A program made the translations under genes and the position numbers. A stretch of DNA of 64,000 nt from Xanthomonas sp. CFBP 8443. Its GTDB lineage: Bacteria; Pseudomonadota; Gammaproteobacteria; Xanthomonadales; Xanthomonadaceae. Every line of letters starts with the position of its first letter. The stretch's first letter is position 1. Under the pieces are notes generated by a model. The model searched no databases and had not been told where the DNA came from. It saw only the letters and a program-made list of their open reading frames with translations. This document shows, in pieces, positions 8,180 to 17,368 of the stretch. Location: positions 1,736,001-1,800,000 of the forward strand of contig NZ_CP102592.1 of the NCBI RefSeq assembly GCF_025666195.1, written 5' to 3'.

Positions 8180-9580
8180 TTACGGACTCAGGTAGGGCTG
8201 AATGGTCGAATACACGTCGGATAGGCGCGAGTAGTAGTCCGGATCGCTGGGCGCGCTGCAGTACGAGGTGCCGCCGTACAGGCCGCCGCGCAGCTGGTAG
8301 GCGCCGCTGCTGTTGACGGTGAACAGGCCCGAGCCGGAGGAGCCGCCCTCGGTGACGCCGGTGTTCCACACCACCCGGTACAGCGGCGACTTGCCGTCGA
8401 TCGAGGTCGACAGGCCGGTGACGCTGCCCAGCGAGTATTTCTTGACGTCGCCGGCGGGGTGGTGGATGCCCTCGATCGCGGTGCCGGTGGAACCGATCGC
8501 CGAGCTGCTCCAGCCGGCGTAGAACGCGCCGCTGGGCGGGGCGGTCTTCAGTTCCAGCAGCGAGGTGTCGCGGGTGGTGTTGGCATGGCGCAGGTAGGCG
8601 CCGCCGCTGAGCGTGGTGTAGGCCGAGCTGACCGTGGAGCCGTTGCAGGTGGTGGCGTCGTAGAACCAGTAGGTCTGCAGGGTGTTGGCCACGGTCTGGG
8701 TGCTGATGCAGTGCGCGGCGGTCCAGAACAGATATTTCTTCGGCGAGTTGCTGTTGTTGAGCAGGGTGCCGGTGCACAGGTAGGAGCCGCTGCTGGTGCT
8801 GAACACCATGCGCGCCACCGACTTGGCCGCCGAGGTGAAGCCGCTGCTGGGGCTGGCGCGGCAGACGATGTCGCGCTCGCACGAATCGCTCTCGCCGATC
8901 ATCGGCCGCATCATTTCCTCGCTGGCGACGGGATTGATGTCCATGTGCGAAATCTGCGGGATCTTCAGCGCGAAGCCCTGCGGATACTGGCCGGCCGGCA
9001 GCTCGATCTCCACCACCAGGCGCGAGCCGGACACCGCCGCCGACCAGCCCGGCGCGCTGCCAGCGAAGTCGGCGCCGCTCTGTTCGAACACGCGGCCGTC
9101 GTCGCCGGCGAAGCGCAGCGTGGCCTTGGCCGGGTCGCCCGGCTGCGCGCCGCTGCCACTGAGCTGCAACGCCGCGCGCAGCGCTGCCGCATCGGTCGAG
9201 ACGATCTCGAAACTGGTCACCTGCGCGCCGCTGGGGAGGCTCTGCCAACGCAGCCGGCGCAGGTTGATCGCCGGCGTGGCGACGTCGCGGGAGAAGCCGA
9301 TCTGCAGCGGCTGGCCATGCTTGACCTGCTGCCCGCGCAATTGCTTCATCTTCGCGGCCTGGGCGCTGTCGGGAGCGGCCAGTTCGATCAGGCGCGGCGC
9401 GTGCGCGCTGCCGGTGGCGAGGCTGCGCAGTTCGGCGCCGCCGAGCGCGGCCGCGTCGGGGCGGGCTTGGACCGGTTCGGAGTCCATCTCGGCCGCGGGG
9501 GGATTGGTGGCGATGGCGACGGGGGAGAGGCCGGAGATGCCGGCGAGCAGGGCCAGATACAGTGCGTTCTTGCGATTCAT
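8180..9580 (-). CDS. Secreted trypsin-like serine endopeptidase, lysyl-endopeptidase type (S1)
   Basis: The product is 466 residues. A Sec signal peptide (about 1-25, ending SPVAIA-TNPP) is followed by a propeptide of about 200 residues. The mature chymotrypsin-fold domain begins near the Cys-containing segment GESDSCERDIVCRASPSSG. The catalytic residues are visible: His290 in WTAAHC, Asp in RDTSLLELK (about 343) and Ser415 in GGSSGSG. The layout, with disulfide-forming cysteines and the TAAHC/SLLELK/GSSGS pattern, resembles Achromobacter and Lysobacter lysyl endopeptidases, but Lys specificity cannot be proved from sequence. It is probably exported by the Sec pathway and then type II secretion, and acts on extracellular protein. 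An AAGGA lies 6 bp before the ATG. Confidence 0.88.
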   Translation of the reverse strand: MNRKNALYLALLAGISGLSPVAIATNPPAAEMDSEPVQARPDAAALGGAELRSLATGSAHAPRLIELAAPDSAQAAKMKQLRGQQVKHGQPLQIGFSRDVATPAINLRRLRWQSLPSGAQVTSFEIVSTDAAALRAALQLSGSGAQPGDPAKATLRFAGDDGRVFEQSGADFAGSAPGWSAAVSGSRLVVEIELPAGQYPQGFALKIPQISHMDINPVASEEMMRPMIGESDSCERDIVCRASPSSGFTSAAKSVARMVFSTSSGSYLCTGTLLNNSNSPKKYLFWTAAHCISTQTVANTLQTYWFYDATTCNGSTVSSAYTTLSGGAYLRHANTTRDTSLLELKTAPPSGAFYAGWSSSAIGSTGTAIEGIHHPAGDVKKYSLGSVTGLSTSIDGKSPLYRVVWNTGVTEGGSSGSGLFTVNSSGAYQLRGGLYGGTSYCSAPSDPDYYSRLSDVYSTIQPYLSP

Positions 9581-9858
9581 GGATCTTCCTTCTGCTAGAA
9601 GACGATTGGACCATCCGGCAGGGGACCGGATGCCGTTGCACCTCGTCCAAGGTGCACGGCCGAGGCTACGGGCGCCGGCACGGCGATTGCGTGCGCGCCG
9701 TCACGTGCCAGGGGCCGATTTTGTAGACGCTTGTCTTCCTGCCGTGGCCTGCATGCGCCTGGTCCGGCGCCATGCGGCACGCGGCTGCGGCGCAGGCCAT
9801 GGCGCAACGCTGCCGATCGTCTCGGCGATCGCGCAGGCGCAACCGTGGCGCCCGCGCA

Positions 9859-9890
9859 CAAAAAGCCCCTCCCGCCTGCGCGGGAGAGGC
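9859..9890 (-). terminator. Rho-independent terminator of the beta-propeller gene
   Basis: Read on the minus strand, a 10-bp stem (CCTCTCCCGC / GCGGGAGGGG, with one G-T pair) closes a GCAG loop. It is followed directly by CTTTTTG. It lies about 30 bp after the stop of the gene ending at 9922. Confidence 0.8.
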
Positions 9891-9921
9891 CGTTACTTGC
9901 AACGTGGTGCGACGGGCGCGA

Positions 9922-11685
9922 TCAGGGCGCGCGGCGCGTCGCCGGCACGAACTTGTAGAGCTTGTGCACGCCGGTGCCGAAATTGAAGCGGCTGTAGCCG
10001 GCGCCCCAGTACACCGCACCGTCCACCACCGCCGGCGCGCTCGAGACCGAACCGCCGGCACCGAAGTTCCACACCGTGGCGCCGGTCTCGGCGTCGAGCA
10101 CCGTCATCTCACCGGACATCGAGCCTGCGTAGACCAGCCCGGGCGAGGAGGCGAGCGGGCCGCGCCCGCCAGCGCCGAAGCTGGTCAGGATCGGATCGAT
10201 GCCTGGCACCTTCACCTGCCACACGATCCTGCCGGTGGCCGCGTCCAGCGCCGCCCACGAACCGGCGTTCCAGGTTTCGGTGTTGCCGGGGGCGAGGGTG
10301 TAGCTGGTGTGGTTGTTGTTGTTGATGGCGACGTAGACGCGCGATTTGAGCGGATCGACCGACGACCCCCACTCGATGCCGCCGGCGGTGCCGCCCGGGC
10401 CGACCTGGGTCGACCACACGGTGCGCCCGTTGTCGGCATCCAGCGCCCAGTACACGCCGCTCTTCTGCCCGGCGCCGACCAGCGCCTGTGGCTTGCCGTT
10501 GCGGATCACCGTGAACAGGTTGGCGCCGCCGCCGCTGAAGTCGTAGTCCGGTCCCTGCGGCTCCTGGCAGATGCCGGCGGTCGGCGCGACCAGGCACGAC
10601 AGCGACCAGGCATCGGCGCCCTGCAGGCGGCGCGTCCACGCCGGCTTGCCGCTGCGCATGTCCAGTGCAAGCACCGAGTCCACGTAGTTGTCCGGCGCCA
10701 GGCAGGCCAGTTGCGCGCTCTTGTCGCCGTTGGCGTTCTTGACACAGCTGGCCACGGCCAGCGGCACCGAGTAGTTGTTGCCGGTGGTGGCGTAGACGCG
10801 CTGCCGGCGCGGGTCGATCGCCAGGGTGCCCCACACCGAGGCGCCGGTATAGCCTTCCGGCGCGGTCTGGAAGCGCCACAGCAGCTTGCCGGTCTTCAGG
10901 TCGAGCGCGGCCACGCTGCCGCGGAAGGAGAACGTGTAGCCCGGGCTCAGCCCGCCCCAGTCGCCCGAAGACACGCCGACGTAGACGCGATCGCCGTACA
11001 CCACCGGCGAGGCGGTGATGCGCGCCTGCGCATTGGCTTCGACCAGGGTCTTCCACAGCAGCTTGCCGGTGTTCTTGTCCACCGCCACCACCGTGCCGCT
11101 GGCCTGGTCGCCGACCAGGATGCTGTTGCGGGCGATCGCCGGGCTGTTGCGCGACAGCGAGTTGGGGTTGCCGGTGTAGTCGGACAGCTTCACCTGCCAC
11201 ACCGCCTTGCCCAGCGTGGTGTCGATGCGATACAGCTGGCCGCCCCAGTCGGGCACGTACAGCGCAGTGCCCTGCACGGTCGGCGTGGCGGAGACGTCGC
11301 CTTGCGTGGTGAAGGTCCAGGCGGTCTTCAGTCGTGCCGCATTGAACGGCGTGATCTGCCACTCGGCAGGCGCGAAGCGGGTGTTGAGATAGCCGCCGCC
11401 GGCGTTTTCCCAGCTGTTGCGCGTGGCGAACGGCGCGCCGCCGCCGCTGGCGCCGAACCATGCGGCGCCATTGCCGCCTTTGCTGTCGCTGCCATACGCG
11501 GAAGCGTCGCTGGCGCGGTCGCTTTCGCCATTGCCCGGGTAGTTGGCGGGTGCTGCGTTGCCGTTCGAGCCTGGCGCCGGGGGAGCGGTGGCGGACTGTG
11601 CCGACGCCGAGGCGCCGAGCATCAATCCGGGAACCAGCGCCAGCCACAGCAGGGAGAGTTTCCGGTGCGCGTAATGCCTGTTCAT
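9922..11685 (-). CDS. Secreted PQQ-dehydrogenase-like beta-propeller protein
   Basis: The product is 587 residues. A signal peptide (about 1-30, ending SASA) is followed by a low-complexity Pro/Gly/Ser/Asn linker. An eight-bladed PQQ-type propeller follows, with repeated blade motifs such as VDKNTGKLLWKT, LDLKTGKLLWRF, LDADNGRTVWST, LDAATGRIVWQV and LDAETGATVWNF. The overall pattern resembles the polyvinyl-alcohol-dehydrogenase group of quinoproteins. A cytochrome c CxxCH motif is absent, so electrons would have to go to a separate carrier. The substrate is unknown, and a binding role without catalysis is possible. The ATG at 11685 is chosen because AAGGA sits 7 bp upstream. A terminator follows the gene. 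Confidence 0.8.
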   Translation of the reverse strand: MNRHYAHRKLSLLWLALVPGLMLGASASAQSATAPPAPGSNGNAAPANYPGNGESDRASDASAYGSDSKGGNGAAWFGASGGGAPFATRNSWENAGGGYLNTRFAPAEWQITPFNAARLKTAWTFTTQGDVSATPTVQGTALYVPDWGGQLYRIDTTLGKAVWQVKLSDYTGNPNSLSRNSPAIARNSILVGDQASGTVVAVDKNTGKLLWKTLVEANAQARITASPVVYGDRVYVGVSSGDWGGLSPGYTFSFRGSVAALDLKTGKLLWRFQTAPEGYTGASVWGTLAIDPRRQRVYATTGNNYSVPLAVASCVKNANGDKSAQLACLAPDNYVDSVLALDMRSGKPAWTRRLQGADAWSLSCLVAPTAGICQEPQGPDYDFSGGGANLFTVIRNGKPQALVGAGQKSGVYWALDADNGRTVWSTQVGPGGTAGGIEWGSSVDPLKSRVYVAINNNNHTSYTLAPGNTETWNAGSWAALDAATGRIVWQVKVPGIDPILTSFGAGGRGPLASSPGLVYAGSMSGEMTVLDAETGATVWNFGAGGSVSSAPAVVDGAVYWGAGYSRFNFGTGVHKLYKFVPATRRAP

Positions 11686-12499
11686 GCGGTGTCCTTCGGG
11701 ACTTGGAGTGGGGACCCCCCTTTGCGTCCGGCGCAATGGTAGGAACGGAAAACCGCGTGTGTCATGTACGTACAAAAAAGTTAGGGCATGCGAAAAGCCT
11801 GCCTAGATAGCGAAAAACAATCGCGCGCATGGCGCTTCGAAGGAACCGTCTGCACCGCCCGGGCAGACGGACCTCGGCGCACGTCCCTGCAACATCCGAC
11901 GTAGCCGCTTGCCTGGCAACGCTTTGCGTGTTGGAACGCGGGGAAGCGGGCGTTTGCGCCAGCGTCCTCGGTACGCCGGTCGGCAGCGCATGAGCAGCGG
12001 CTGAATGCCGACGGTGCGGGTACACCGGCGTCTCTGCGACAGCGTGACGCGATGCGGCTGCATGTCACCTTGGTGACAGGCTGCGCGCGAGACGCTCGCC
12101 GTGCCGCGTGCGCGCGGCAGCGCGAGCGCGCCGCGAAGACGCCGGTGCCGACGCCGACGCCGGGGCGTGATCTCTTCTGCCTGGGAGCGGTGGGCATCGG
12201 CGCCGCTCGTCTGCCTCGGCAGGCCGCCCCAGCCGCACCGGTGCTGCCGGACAGGAGCGGCCCGCGCCGCACGGGGGCGCCACCGCCCCGCCAGACGGCG
12301 GCGGGGCGCGGCATATGTACGCATCGAGGCGGAGAATGATTAAGCTGGCGCATTGACGCGGGGACTAGGCAATGGGAACGCTTTGCTGGCGGGGCTGCGA
12401 GGCGTCGACGACACGCCACGGCGGCGCAGGGCACGTGCGTGCGGCGGGTGGCCGCGCGCGGCGGGCAGGGCACGGTTGCCGCGGGACGGGGGCGCCATC
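11686..12499. other. Long intergenic region between divergent genes, with two short perfect dyads
   Basis: The 814 bp between the propeller gene and the histidine kinase gene hold no convincing gene. Two perfect palindromes stand out: TGTACGTACA at 11765-11774, about 80 bp upstream of the propeller start, and TGTCACC-TT-GGTGACA at 12063-12078. Both could be operators. The remainder is GC-rich and featureless to the eye. Confidence 0.4.
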
Positions 12500-13636
12500 A
12501 TGAAACTGGCCGATTTCATCGAGGCGAACATCGAGCCGCTGTGTCGCGACTGGATGGCGTTCGCGCGGACCCGCGGCGAGCAGGGCGAGGCGATGACCCC
12601 CTACCAGTTGCGCGATCACGCCGCGCAACTGCTGGCCGAAATCGTCGCCGACATGCGCGCGCCGATGAGCGCCGCGCAGCGGCGGCTGCGCTCGCAGGAT
12701 GCCGGGCCGGAGGTGTTCGAGGCCGAAGGTGCGGCGAGCCTGCATGCCCGGCAGCGGGTCAAGCACGGCTTCGGCATGGTCCAGCTGGTGTCCGAATTCC
12801 GCGCGCTGCGCGCCAGCGTGATGCGCCTGTGGGGCAACTCCGAGCACACCCCGGGGGTGCAGGATCTGCCGGACATGAGCCGTTTCAACGAGGCGCTGGA
12901 TCAGATCCTGGCCGATTCGTTGCGCGCCTTCATGGAAAGTATGGAGCAGACCCGGCACTTGTTCATGGGCATCCTCGGCCACGACCTGCGCGGGCCGCTG
13001 TCGACGGTGATGAGCTGCGCCGAGTTGATGCTGGGCCAGGGCCCCGAACGGGCGCCGCAGGCGCATGTGTTGATGCGCAGCGCTGCGCAGATGAAGGCGA
13101 TCCTCGACGACCTGATGGAATTCACCGGGGACAATCTGGGTGTGGCGGTGCCGGTGCGTCCGGAAGCGGCCAGCCTGGAACGGCTGACCCGTGAGGTTGT
13201 CGACGAGATGGCCGCCATCTATCCCAAGTCGCCGGTGCAGGTGAGCGCGGCCGGCGACCTGCACGGCAGCTGGGACACGATGCGGCTGCGCCGGGTGGTG
13301 GCGAACCTGCTGACCAATGCGTTGAAGTACGGCAGCCGCGACCAGCCGATCAGCATCGTGGTGAATGGCGAGCGGGCGGACGAGGTCAGCTTGAGCGTAC
13401 ACAACGAGGGACCGCCGATTCCCGCCGAGATGCTGGACTCGTTGTTCGAGCCGTTGACCACGACCGCGGAGGCGGACGGCGCGCCGCAGGTGGCCGGCGC
13501 GAACCTGGGCCTGGGCCTGTACATCGTCGACAGGATCGTGCGCGCACACGGCGGGCGCATCGACGTCAGCTCGTCGCAGCAGGACGGCACCCGGTTCCTG
13601 GTGACGTTCCCGCGGCAGGCGCTCGCCAGCGGCTGA
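12500..13636 (+). CDS. Orphan sensor histidine kinase with RsbRD-like N-terminal domain
   Basis: The product is 378 residues and has no membrane segment. The N-terminal 140 residues (ADFIEANIEPLCRDWMAFAR, then QLRDHAAQLLAEIVADM) form a helical domain resembling the RsbRD N-terminal sensor family. The kinase core follows: H-box GHDLRGPLS with His161, N-box NLLTNALKYG, a G2-type box NLGLGLYIVDRIVRAHGG and a C-terminal F/strand TRFLVTFP. No response regulator gene is adjacent, so it must signal to a partner elsewhere. The ATG at 12500 was preferred to upstream starts because the conserved helix begins there. Confidence 0.85.
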   Translation: MKLADFIEANIEPLCRDWMAFARTRGEQGEAMTPYQLRDHAAQLLAEIVADMRAPMSAAQRRLRSQDAGPEVFEAEGAASLHARQRVKHGFGMVQLVSEFRALRASVMRLWGNSEHTPGVQDLPDMSRFNEALDQILADSLRAFMESMEQTRHLFMGILGHDLRGPLSTVMSCAELMLGQGPERAPQAHVLMRSAAQMKAILDDLMEFTGDNLGVAVPVRPEAASLERLTREVVDEMAAIYPKSPVQVSAAGDLHGSWDTMRLRRVVANLLTNALKYGSRDQPISIVVNGERADEVSLSVHNEGPPIPAEMLDSLFEPLTTTAEADGAPQVAGANLGLGLYIVDRIVRAHGGRIDVSSSQQDGTRFLVTFPRQALASG

Positions 13637-13806
13637 GCGGATGCGGATGCGGGGCCGGCGGGCGTCGCGCGCAGCGCCGGCCGCGCGCACGCTGGCGAGG
13701 GGCGGCGTTGCCGTGACCCGTGCCAGGGCGCGCCGAGCCCGCCAACCGCGCGCGGGCGCGAAATTTGGATTAGGGTGGCGCGTTTCCCCGAACCTGGAGG
13801 TGGACC

Positions 13807-14610
13807 GTGAAACCGTCATCGATCGCCACGATGCTGTCGCTGTGCCTGGGCGCCGCGCATCCCGCGCTCGCGCAGAGCGCCACGCCTGCCGCCGACGCGC
13901 TGCAGGGCAAGGTGGATGCGCTGTACACGCGCGCGCCGGACACGCTGCAGGCCAAGGACGTGGCCGAACTGCAACGACGCCTGCTGGACTGGGCGCAGCT
14001 GGACCGCTACCGCGCCGACAACGCCGCGTTGGCGCCGCCGGCGGCCGGCGAGCGGCGCGTGGTGTTCTACGGCGATTCGATCACCGACATGTGGGGGCGT
14101 AGCGAGGGCGCCAGGTTCTTCCCCGGCAAGCCCTACGTCAATCGCGGCATTTCCGGGCAGACCACCGCGCAGATGCTGGTGCGCTTTCGCCAGGACGTCA
14201 TCGACCTCAAGCCGGCGGCCGTGGTGATCCTGGCCGGCACCAACGACCTGGCCGGCAACACCGGCCTGTCCACGCAACGCATGATCGAGGACAACCTGCG
14301 CTCGATGGCCGAGCTGGCGCAGGCCAACCACATCAAGCTGGTGCTGGCGTCGGTGCTGCCGGTCAGCGATTACCCCTGGCGGCCGGGGCTGCAGCCGGCG
14401 GAGAAGATCGGCGCACTCAATACGTGGATCAAGCAGTACGCGCAAAGCCACGGCGCGGTATACCTGGATTACCACAGCAAGATGCGCAATCGCCAGGGCG
14501 GCCTGGACAAGGCGCTGGCCACCGACGGCGTGCATCCCACCGCGGCCGGTTACGCGCTGATGGCGCCATTGGCGCAGCAGGCGGTGGAGCGCGCGTTGGC
14601 GCAGCCGTAG
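13807..14610 (+). CDS. Secreted SGNH/GDSL-family hydrolase
   Basis: The product is 267 residues with a signal peptide (cleavage near AHPALAQ-SAT, residue 23). The SGNH blocks are all present: block I is VVFYGDSITDMW with Ser91, block II is NRGISGQTT (Gly), block III is LAGTNDLAGN (Asn), and block V is DGVHPTAAGY with the catalytic Asp and His near 239-242. It resembles bacterial platelet-activating-factor acetylhydrolase-like esterases and the arylesterase or carbohydrate-esterase groups, so the natural ester is unknown. A GGAGG lies upstream at 13796-13800. The gene is convergent with the S41 peptidase gene. Confidence 0.88.
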   Translation: MKPSSIATMLSLCLGAAHPALAQSATPAADALQGKVDALYTRAPDTLQAKDVAELQRRLLDWAQLDRYRADNAALAPPAAGERRVVFYGDSITDMWGRSEGARFFPGKPYVNRGISGQTTAQMLVRFRQDVIDLKPAAVVILAGTNDLAGNTGLSTQRMIEDNLRSMAELAQANHIKLVLASVLPVSDYPWRPGLQPAEKIGALNTWIKQYAQSHGAVYLDYHSKMRNRQGGLDKALATDGVHPTAAGYALMAPLAQQAVERALAQP

Positions 14611-14678
14611 CGCGGTGCGGCACAGGCGCGCTCTACACGCTCGGATGGATCGATCCCGATCCTGATCGCGCCGCGCCG

Positions 14679-15797
14679 CTACGGCGCGGTGCCGGCCGGC
14701 GGCGAGACCGCGGCCACTTCGCGGCGCAGCCAGGCGCTCACCGCCGCGTCGTCGTCCAGGCGCACGCGCGGCGCATAGGCCTGCATCGCACCGCGCTGGC
14801 GCCCTTCCAGGCGCTGCATCGGCAGCAGCAACGTCGCGCGCCCGCTCGGTAGCGGCACGCTTTCCACTTCGGTGTAGAGCGTGTCGGCACCGGTCGGCTG
14901 GCCGACCTGCTCCACGCCGGGACCTTCCAGCAGGCGGTCCATGAAATCCAGGCAGGCGCTGATGCAGGCGCCGTCGGTGATCGCGACGATGCGCGCCGGG
15001 CCGCCGCGCGGCGGGGTGCCGGCGGCCGCGCTCGGCAGCGGGTCGCGATACAGCATCTCTCCCTTGTGCTGCGCCGCGCGCAGGCCGTCCAGCAAGCGGT
15101 CGAAGCCGGGCAGTTCCTGCGGGTAGCGCGCGGCGATGCGCGTGCGGCGCGTCTGCAGGTTCTCGATCACCCCGTCGGAGACCCGCCACAGCGAGGCGCT
15201 GGCGCGGCGGCGGTCCAGCGTGGGCAGCGCCTGCTCGCCCCAGATCGCGGCCAGCACCGCATCGCCGGGCGCCGCGGCGCCGCCGCCGTTGCCGCGCAGG
15301 TCCAGGACCAGCAGGGCGGGCGTGTGTTGCCGCAGCGCGTCCGCCGCCGCGGCGATCGCGGCCATGGTCGACTCGAAGCCGGGATCGCCGGCATAGAAGG
15401 TCGGTAGGGTCAGTTTCCAGGCCGCCGGCGTGAGGCGTTCGAATGCACCTTGCGCGGCGCTGGCGGGCGCGGGCGGGGTCGAGCTCGCGCTCGCGGCGCC
15501 GGTGTAGGTGTCGGTGTCGGGCGAGGCCAGTTCGATCGCGACATGCGGATCGCCGAACGAGGCGACATAGGCCTGCATGACCTGGGCATAGCCGGCACGA
15601 TCGACGATGCGCCGCGCCTGGGCCTGCGCCGCGCTCGCCGCCTGCCGCGCCTGCGCGGCCAGCGCCGGATCCGCGCCGGGGGCCAGGCCTGGATGATCGG
15701 CGGCGATGCGCGCGGCGGCGAACTGCAGGTCGGCTTGCGCCAGCGCGGCATCGGTCGGCGCCAAGGCCAGTGCCGCTGCCAGCATCGTTGCGATCAT
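14679..15797 (-). CDS. Secreted S41-family (C-terminal-processing-like) peptidase
   Basis: The product is 372 residues with a signal peptide (MIATMLAAALALAP, then DAALAQA). The core contains LLVLDLRGNGGG (about 189-200), the strand-turn characteristic of S41 peptidases. The segment VAITDGACISACLDFMDRLL (about 271-290) carries the nucleophilic serine, apparently SACLDF, at the place where tail-specific proteases have the Ser of the SAS-like motif. A lysine of the Ser-Lys dyad is not obvious, so activity is likely but not certain. There is no PDZ domain. AAGGGG lies 8 bp before the ATG. The substrate is unknown. Confidence 0.75.
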   Translation of the reverse strand: MIATMLAAALALAPTDAALAQADLQFAAARIAADHPGLAPGADPALAAQARQAASAAQAQARRIVDRAGYAQVMQAYVASFGDPHVAIELASPDTDTYTGAASASSTPPAPASAAQGAFERLTPAAWKLTLPTFYAGDPGFESTMAAIAAAADALRQHTPALLVLDLRGNGGGAAAPGDAVLAAIWGEQALPTLDRRRASASLWRVSDGVIENLQTRRTRIAARYPQELPGFDRLLDGLRAAQHKGEMLYRDPLPSAAAGTPPRGGPARIVAITDGACISACLDFMDRLLEGPGVEQVGQPTGADTLYTEVESVPLPSGRATLLLPMQRLEGRQRGAMQAYAPRVRLDDDAAVSAWLRREVAAVSPPAGTAP

Positions 15798-15956
15798 GTC
15801 CGTCCCCTTGTGCCCGCGGCGAGTGTCGGCCGCCAGCCGCGACGCGCGCAATAGGCCGCAAGACAGGGGGACTTCGCGCCGCCAGGCTCAATCGTGCGCG
15901 ACGGCACGGCTGCGCGCGCCGTGCGTCGGCGCGTCACCGGTCGCGAACGCCGCCGC

Positions 15957-16667
15957 TCAGAAACGCTCGCCGCCGGGCAGATAACGCCATTCGCCTGCTG
16001 CCAGTTTGCCCAACGGGATGCGGCCCACGCGCAGGCGCCGCAGGCTGATCGCTTCCAGTCCGACCTCGGCGCACATGTGCTGCAGCTGCCCGGGCTGCAC
16101 GTGCTTGATCGCGAAGCGCAGGCGGTCCTCGTTCTGCCAGCTGACCTTGCACGGCGGCAGGCTGCGCTGCCGGTAGACCAGGCCGTGCGCCAGCCGCAGC
16201 ATGCCGTAAGGCTTCAGTTCGCCGCGCACTTCGACCACGAACTCCTGTTCGATCGAGGTCGCGTCCTCGGTCAGTCGGCGCAGCACGCGGCCGTCCTGGC
16301 TCAGCACCAGCAGGCCGCTGGCGACATCTTCCAGCGGCAGCGGCGCGTTCAGGCGCAGGAAGTGGCGTTTGAGCACGCGCACGTTGGCCATGTCCAACGC
16401 GCTGCGGGTGTCCGGCGTGACCAGCGCCAGGGCGGCTTCCAGGCTCAGCCCGGCCGGCTTGTGCAGCAGCAGGGTGGCCGGTTCGACCGCGCCCAGTTGC
16501 GCGTCGGCGGCCAGGGTCACTTGCTGCGTGGTTACCGCCGCCTGCGGCTCCTCGACCACCACGCCGTCCACGCTGACCCAGCCGCCTTCGATGTACTGCT
16601 GCGCTTCGCTGCGCGAGCACGGCAGCATGGCGGCCACGTATTTGTCGAGGCGGGTGGGAGCGGACAT
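15957..16667 (-). CDS. RsuA/RluF-family pseudouridine synthase homologue with altered catalytic motif
   Basis: The product is 236 residues. An S4 RNA-binding domain comes first (TRLDKYVAAMLPCSRSEAQQ, then GGWVSVDG). A catalytic domain of the RsuA/RluB/RluF type follows, with LLLHKPAGLSLEA, VASGLLVLSQDGRVLRRL and EQEFVVEVRGEL. Active members carry GRLDxxTxGL, where the Asp attacks the uridine; here the equivalent stretch reads LPLEDVASGL, so the Asp position is Glu and the Gly-Arg before it are missing. The protein may be a catalytically altered or purely RNA-binding paralogue. The start at 16667 opens directly on the S4 domain. It is transcribed on the minus strand after the YgjP-type gene, with 70 bp between them. 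Confidence 0.8.
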   Translation of the reverse strand: MSAPTRLDKYVAAMLPCSRSEAQQYIEGGWVSVDGVVVEEPQAAVTTQQVTLAADAQLGAVEPATLLLHKPAGLSLEAALALVTPDTRSALDMANVRVLKRHFLRLNAPLPLEDVASGLLVLSQDGRVLRRLTEDATSIEQEFVVEVRGELKPYGMLRLAHGLVYRQRSLPPCKVSWQNEDRLRFAIKHVQPGQLQHMCAEVGLEAISLRRLRVGRIPLGKLAAGEWRYLPGGERF

Positions 16668-16737
16668 CGAAAACTCGGCGATCAGGGCAGGGCAGTGTAC
16701 GTGCAGCCATCGCCGCACGGCCATCGGCGCGATGCCC

Positions 16738-17244
16738 TCAGGCGTCGGCCGCGCCGGCCAGATCCAGCTGGGTGAGGTACAGGCGCAGGTCGAATTCCAG
16801 CTGGTGGTAGTCCGGCGCGATGTGCGTGCACAGCTGGTAGAACGGCTTGTTGTGCGCGCTTTCCTTCAGGTGCGCCAACTCGTGCGCCACGATCATCTGC
16901 AGGAACGCCGCCGGCGCGTCGCGGAACACGCCGGCGATGCGGATCTCGCGGCTGGCCTTGAGCCGGCTGCCCTGCACGCGCGAGATGCTGGTGTGGGTGC
17001 CGAGCGCGTGCTTCACCGCCTGCAGCCGGTTGTCGTAGATCACCTTGTGCAGTGGCTCCGAGTTGCGCATGTGGCGCTCCTTCAGGGCCAGCGTGTAGTC
17101 GTACAGCTGGCGGTCGTTGCGCACCGGATTGGGCGCGTCGTAGCGCTTGCGCAGCCACTCGCGCAGGCGATCGCGCGCGATCAGCTCGCGGACCTGGTCC
17201 TGCACATGGGGCGGATAGCCGAGGAGGTATTTCAGCGCTTGCAT
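16738..17244 (-). CDS. YgjP-like metallopeptidase (DUF45 family)
   Basis: The product is 168 residues. The zinc motif HELAHLKESAHNKPFY (about 120-135) has the HExxH pair plus the downstream His typical of YgjP/DUF45 proteins, which are distant M48 relatives. The N-terminal half (LREWLRKRYDAPNPVRNDRQ) is helical and basic. It contains no signal peptide or membrane helix, so it is cytoplasmic. E. coli YgjP is poorly understood and has been annotated as a UTP pyrophosphatase, so the substrate is open. The gene is divergent from the DUF2058 gene. Confidence 0.85.
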   Translation of the reverse strand: MQALKYLLGYPPHVQDQVRELIARDRLREWLRKRYDAPNPVRNDRQLYDYTLALKERHMRNSEPLHKVIYDNRLQAVKHALGTHTSISRVQGSRLKASREIRIAGVFRDAPAAFLQMIVAHELAHLKESAHNKPFYQLCTHIAPDYHQLEFDLRLYLTQLDLAGAADA

Positions 17245-17368
17245 GCCGCCACGATAGCGTGCCACGGCGGCCGGCACGAGCCGTGGCGGCCGCCGCAGGC
17301 CCGCGGCCAGGGCTTGGCCGCAGCGGGTAAGATAGCGGCCAACGTCTTGGATCGACTGGATTTTCCCG

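Noticed and set aside
9772-11742. A long plus-strand frame opposite the beta-propeller gene
   Set aside because: It is the reverse-strand shadow of the propeller gene, rich in Arg, His and Ala with no domain; the minus-strand gene has signal peptide, blade motifs and RBS.
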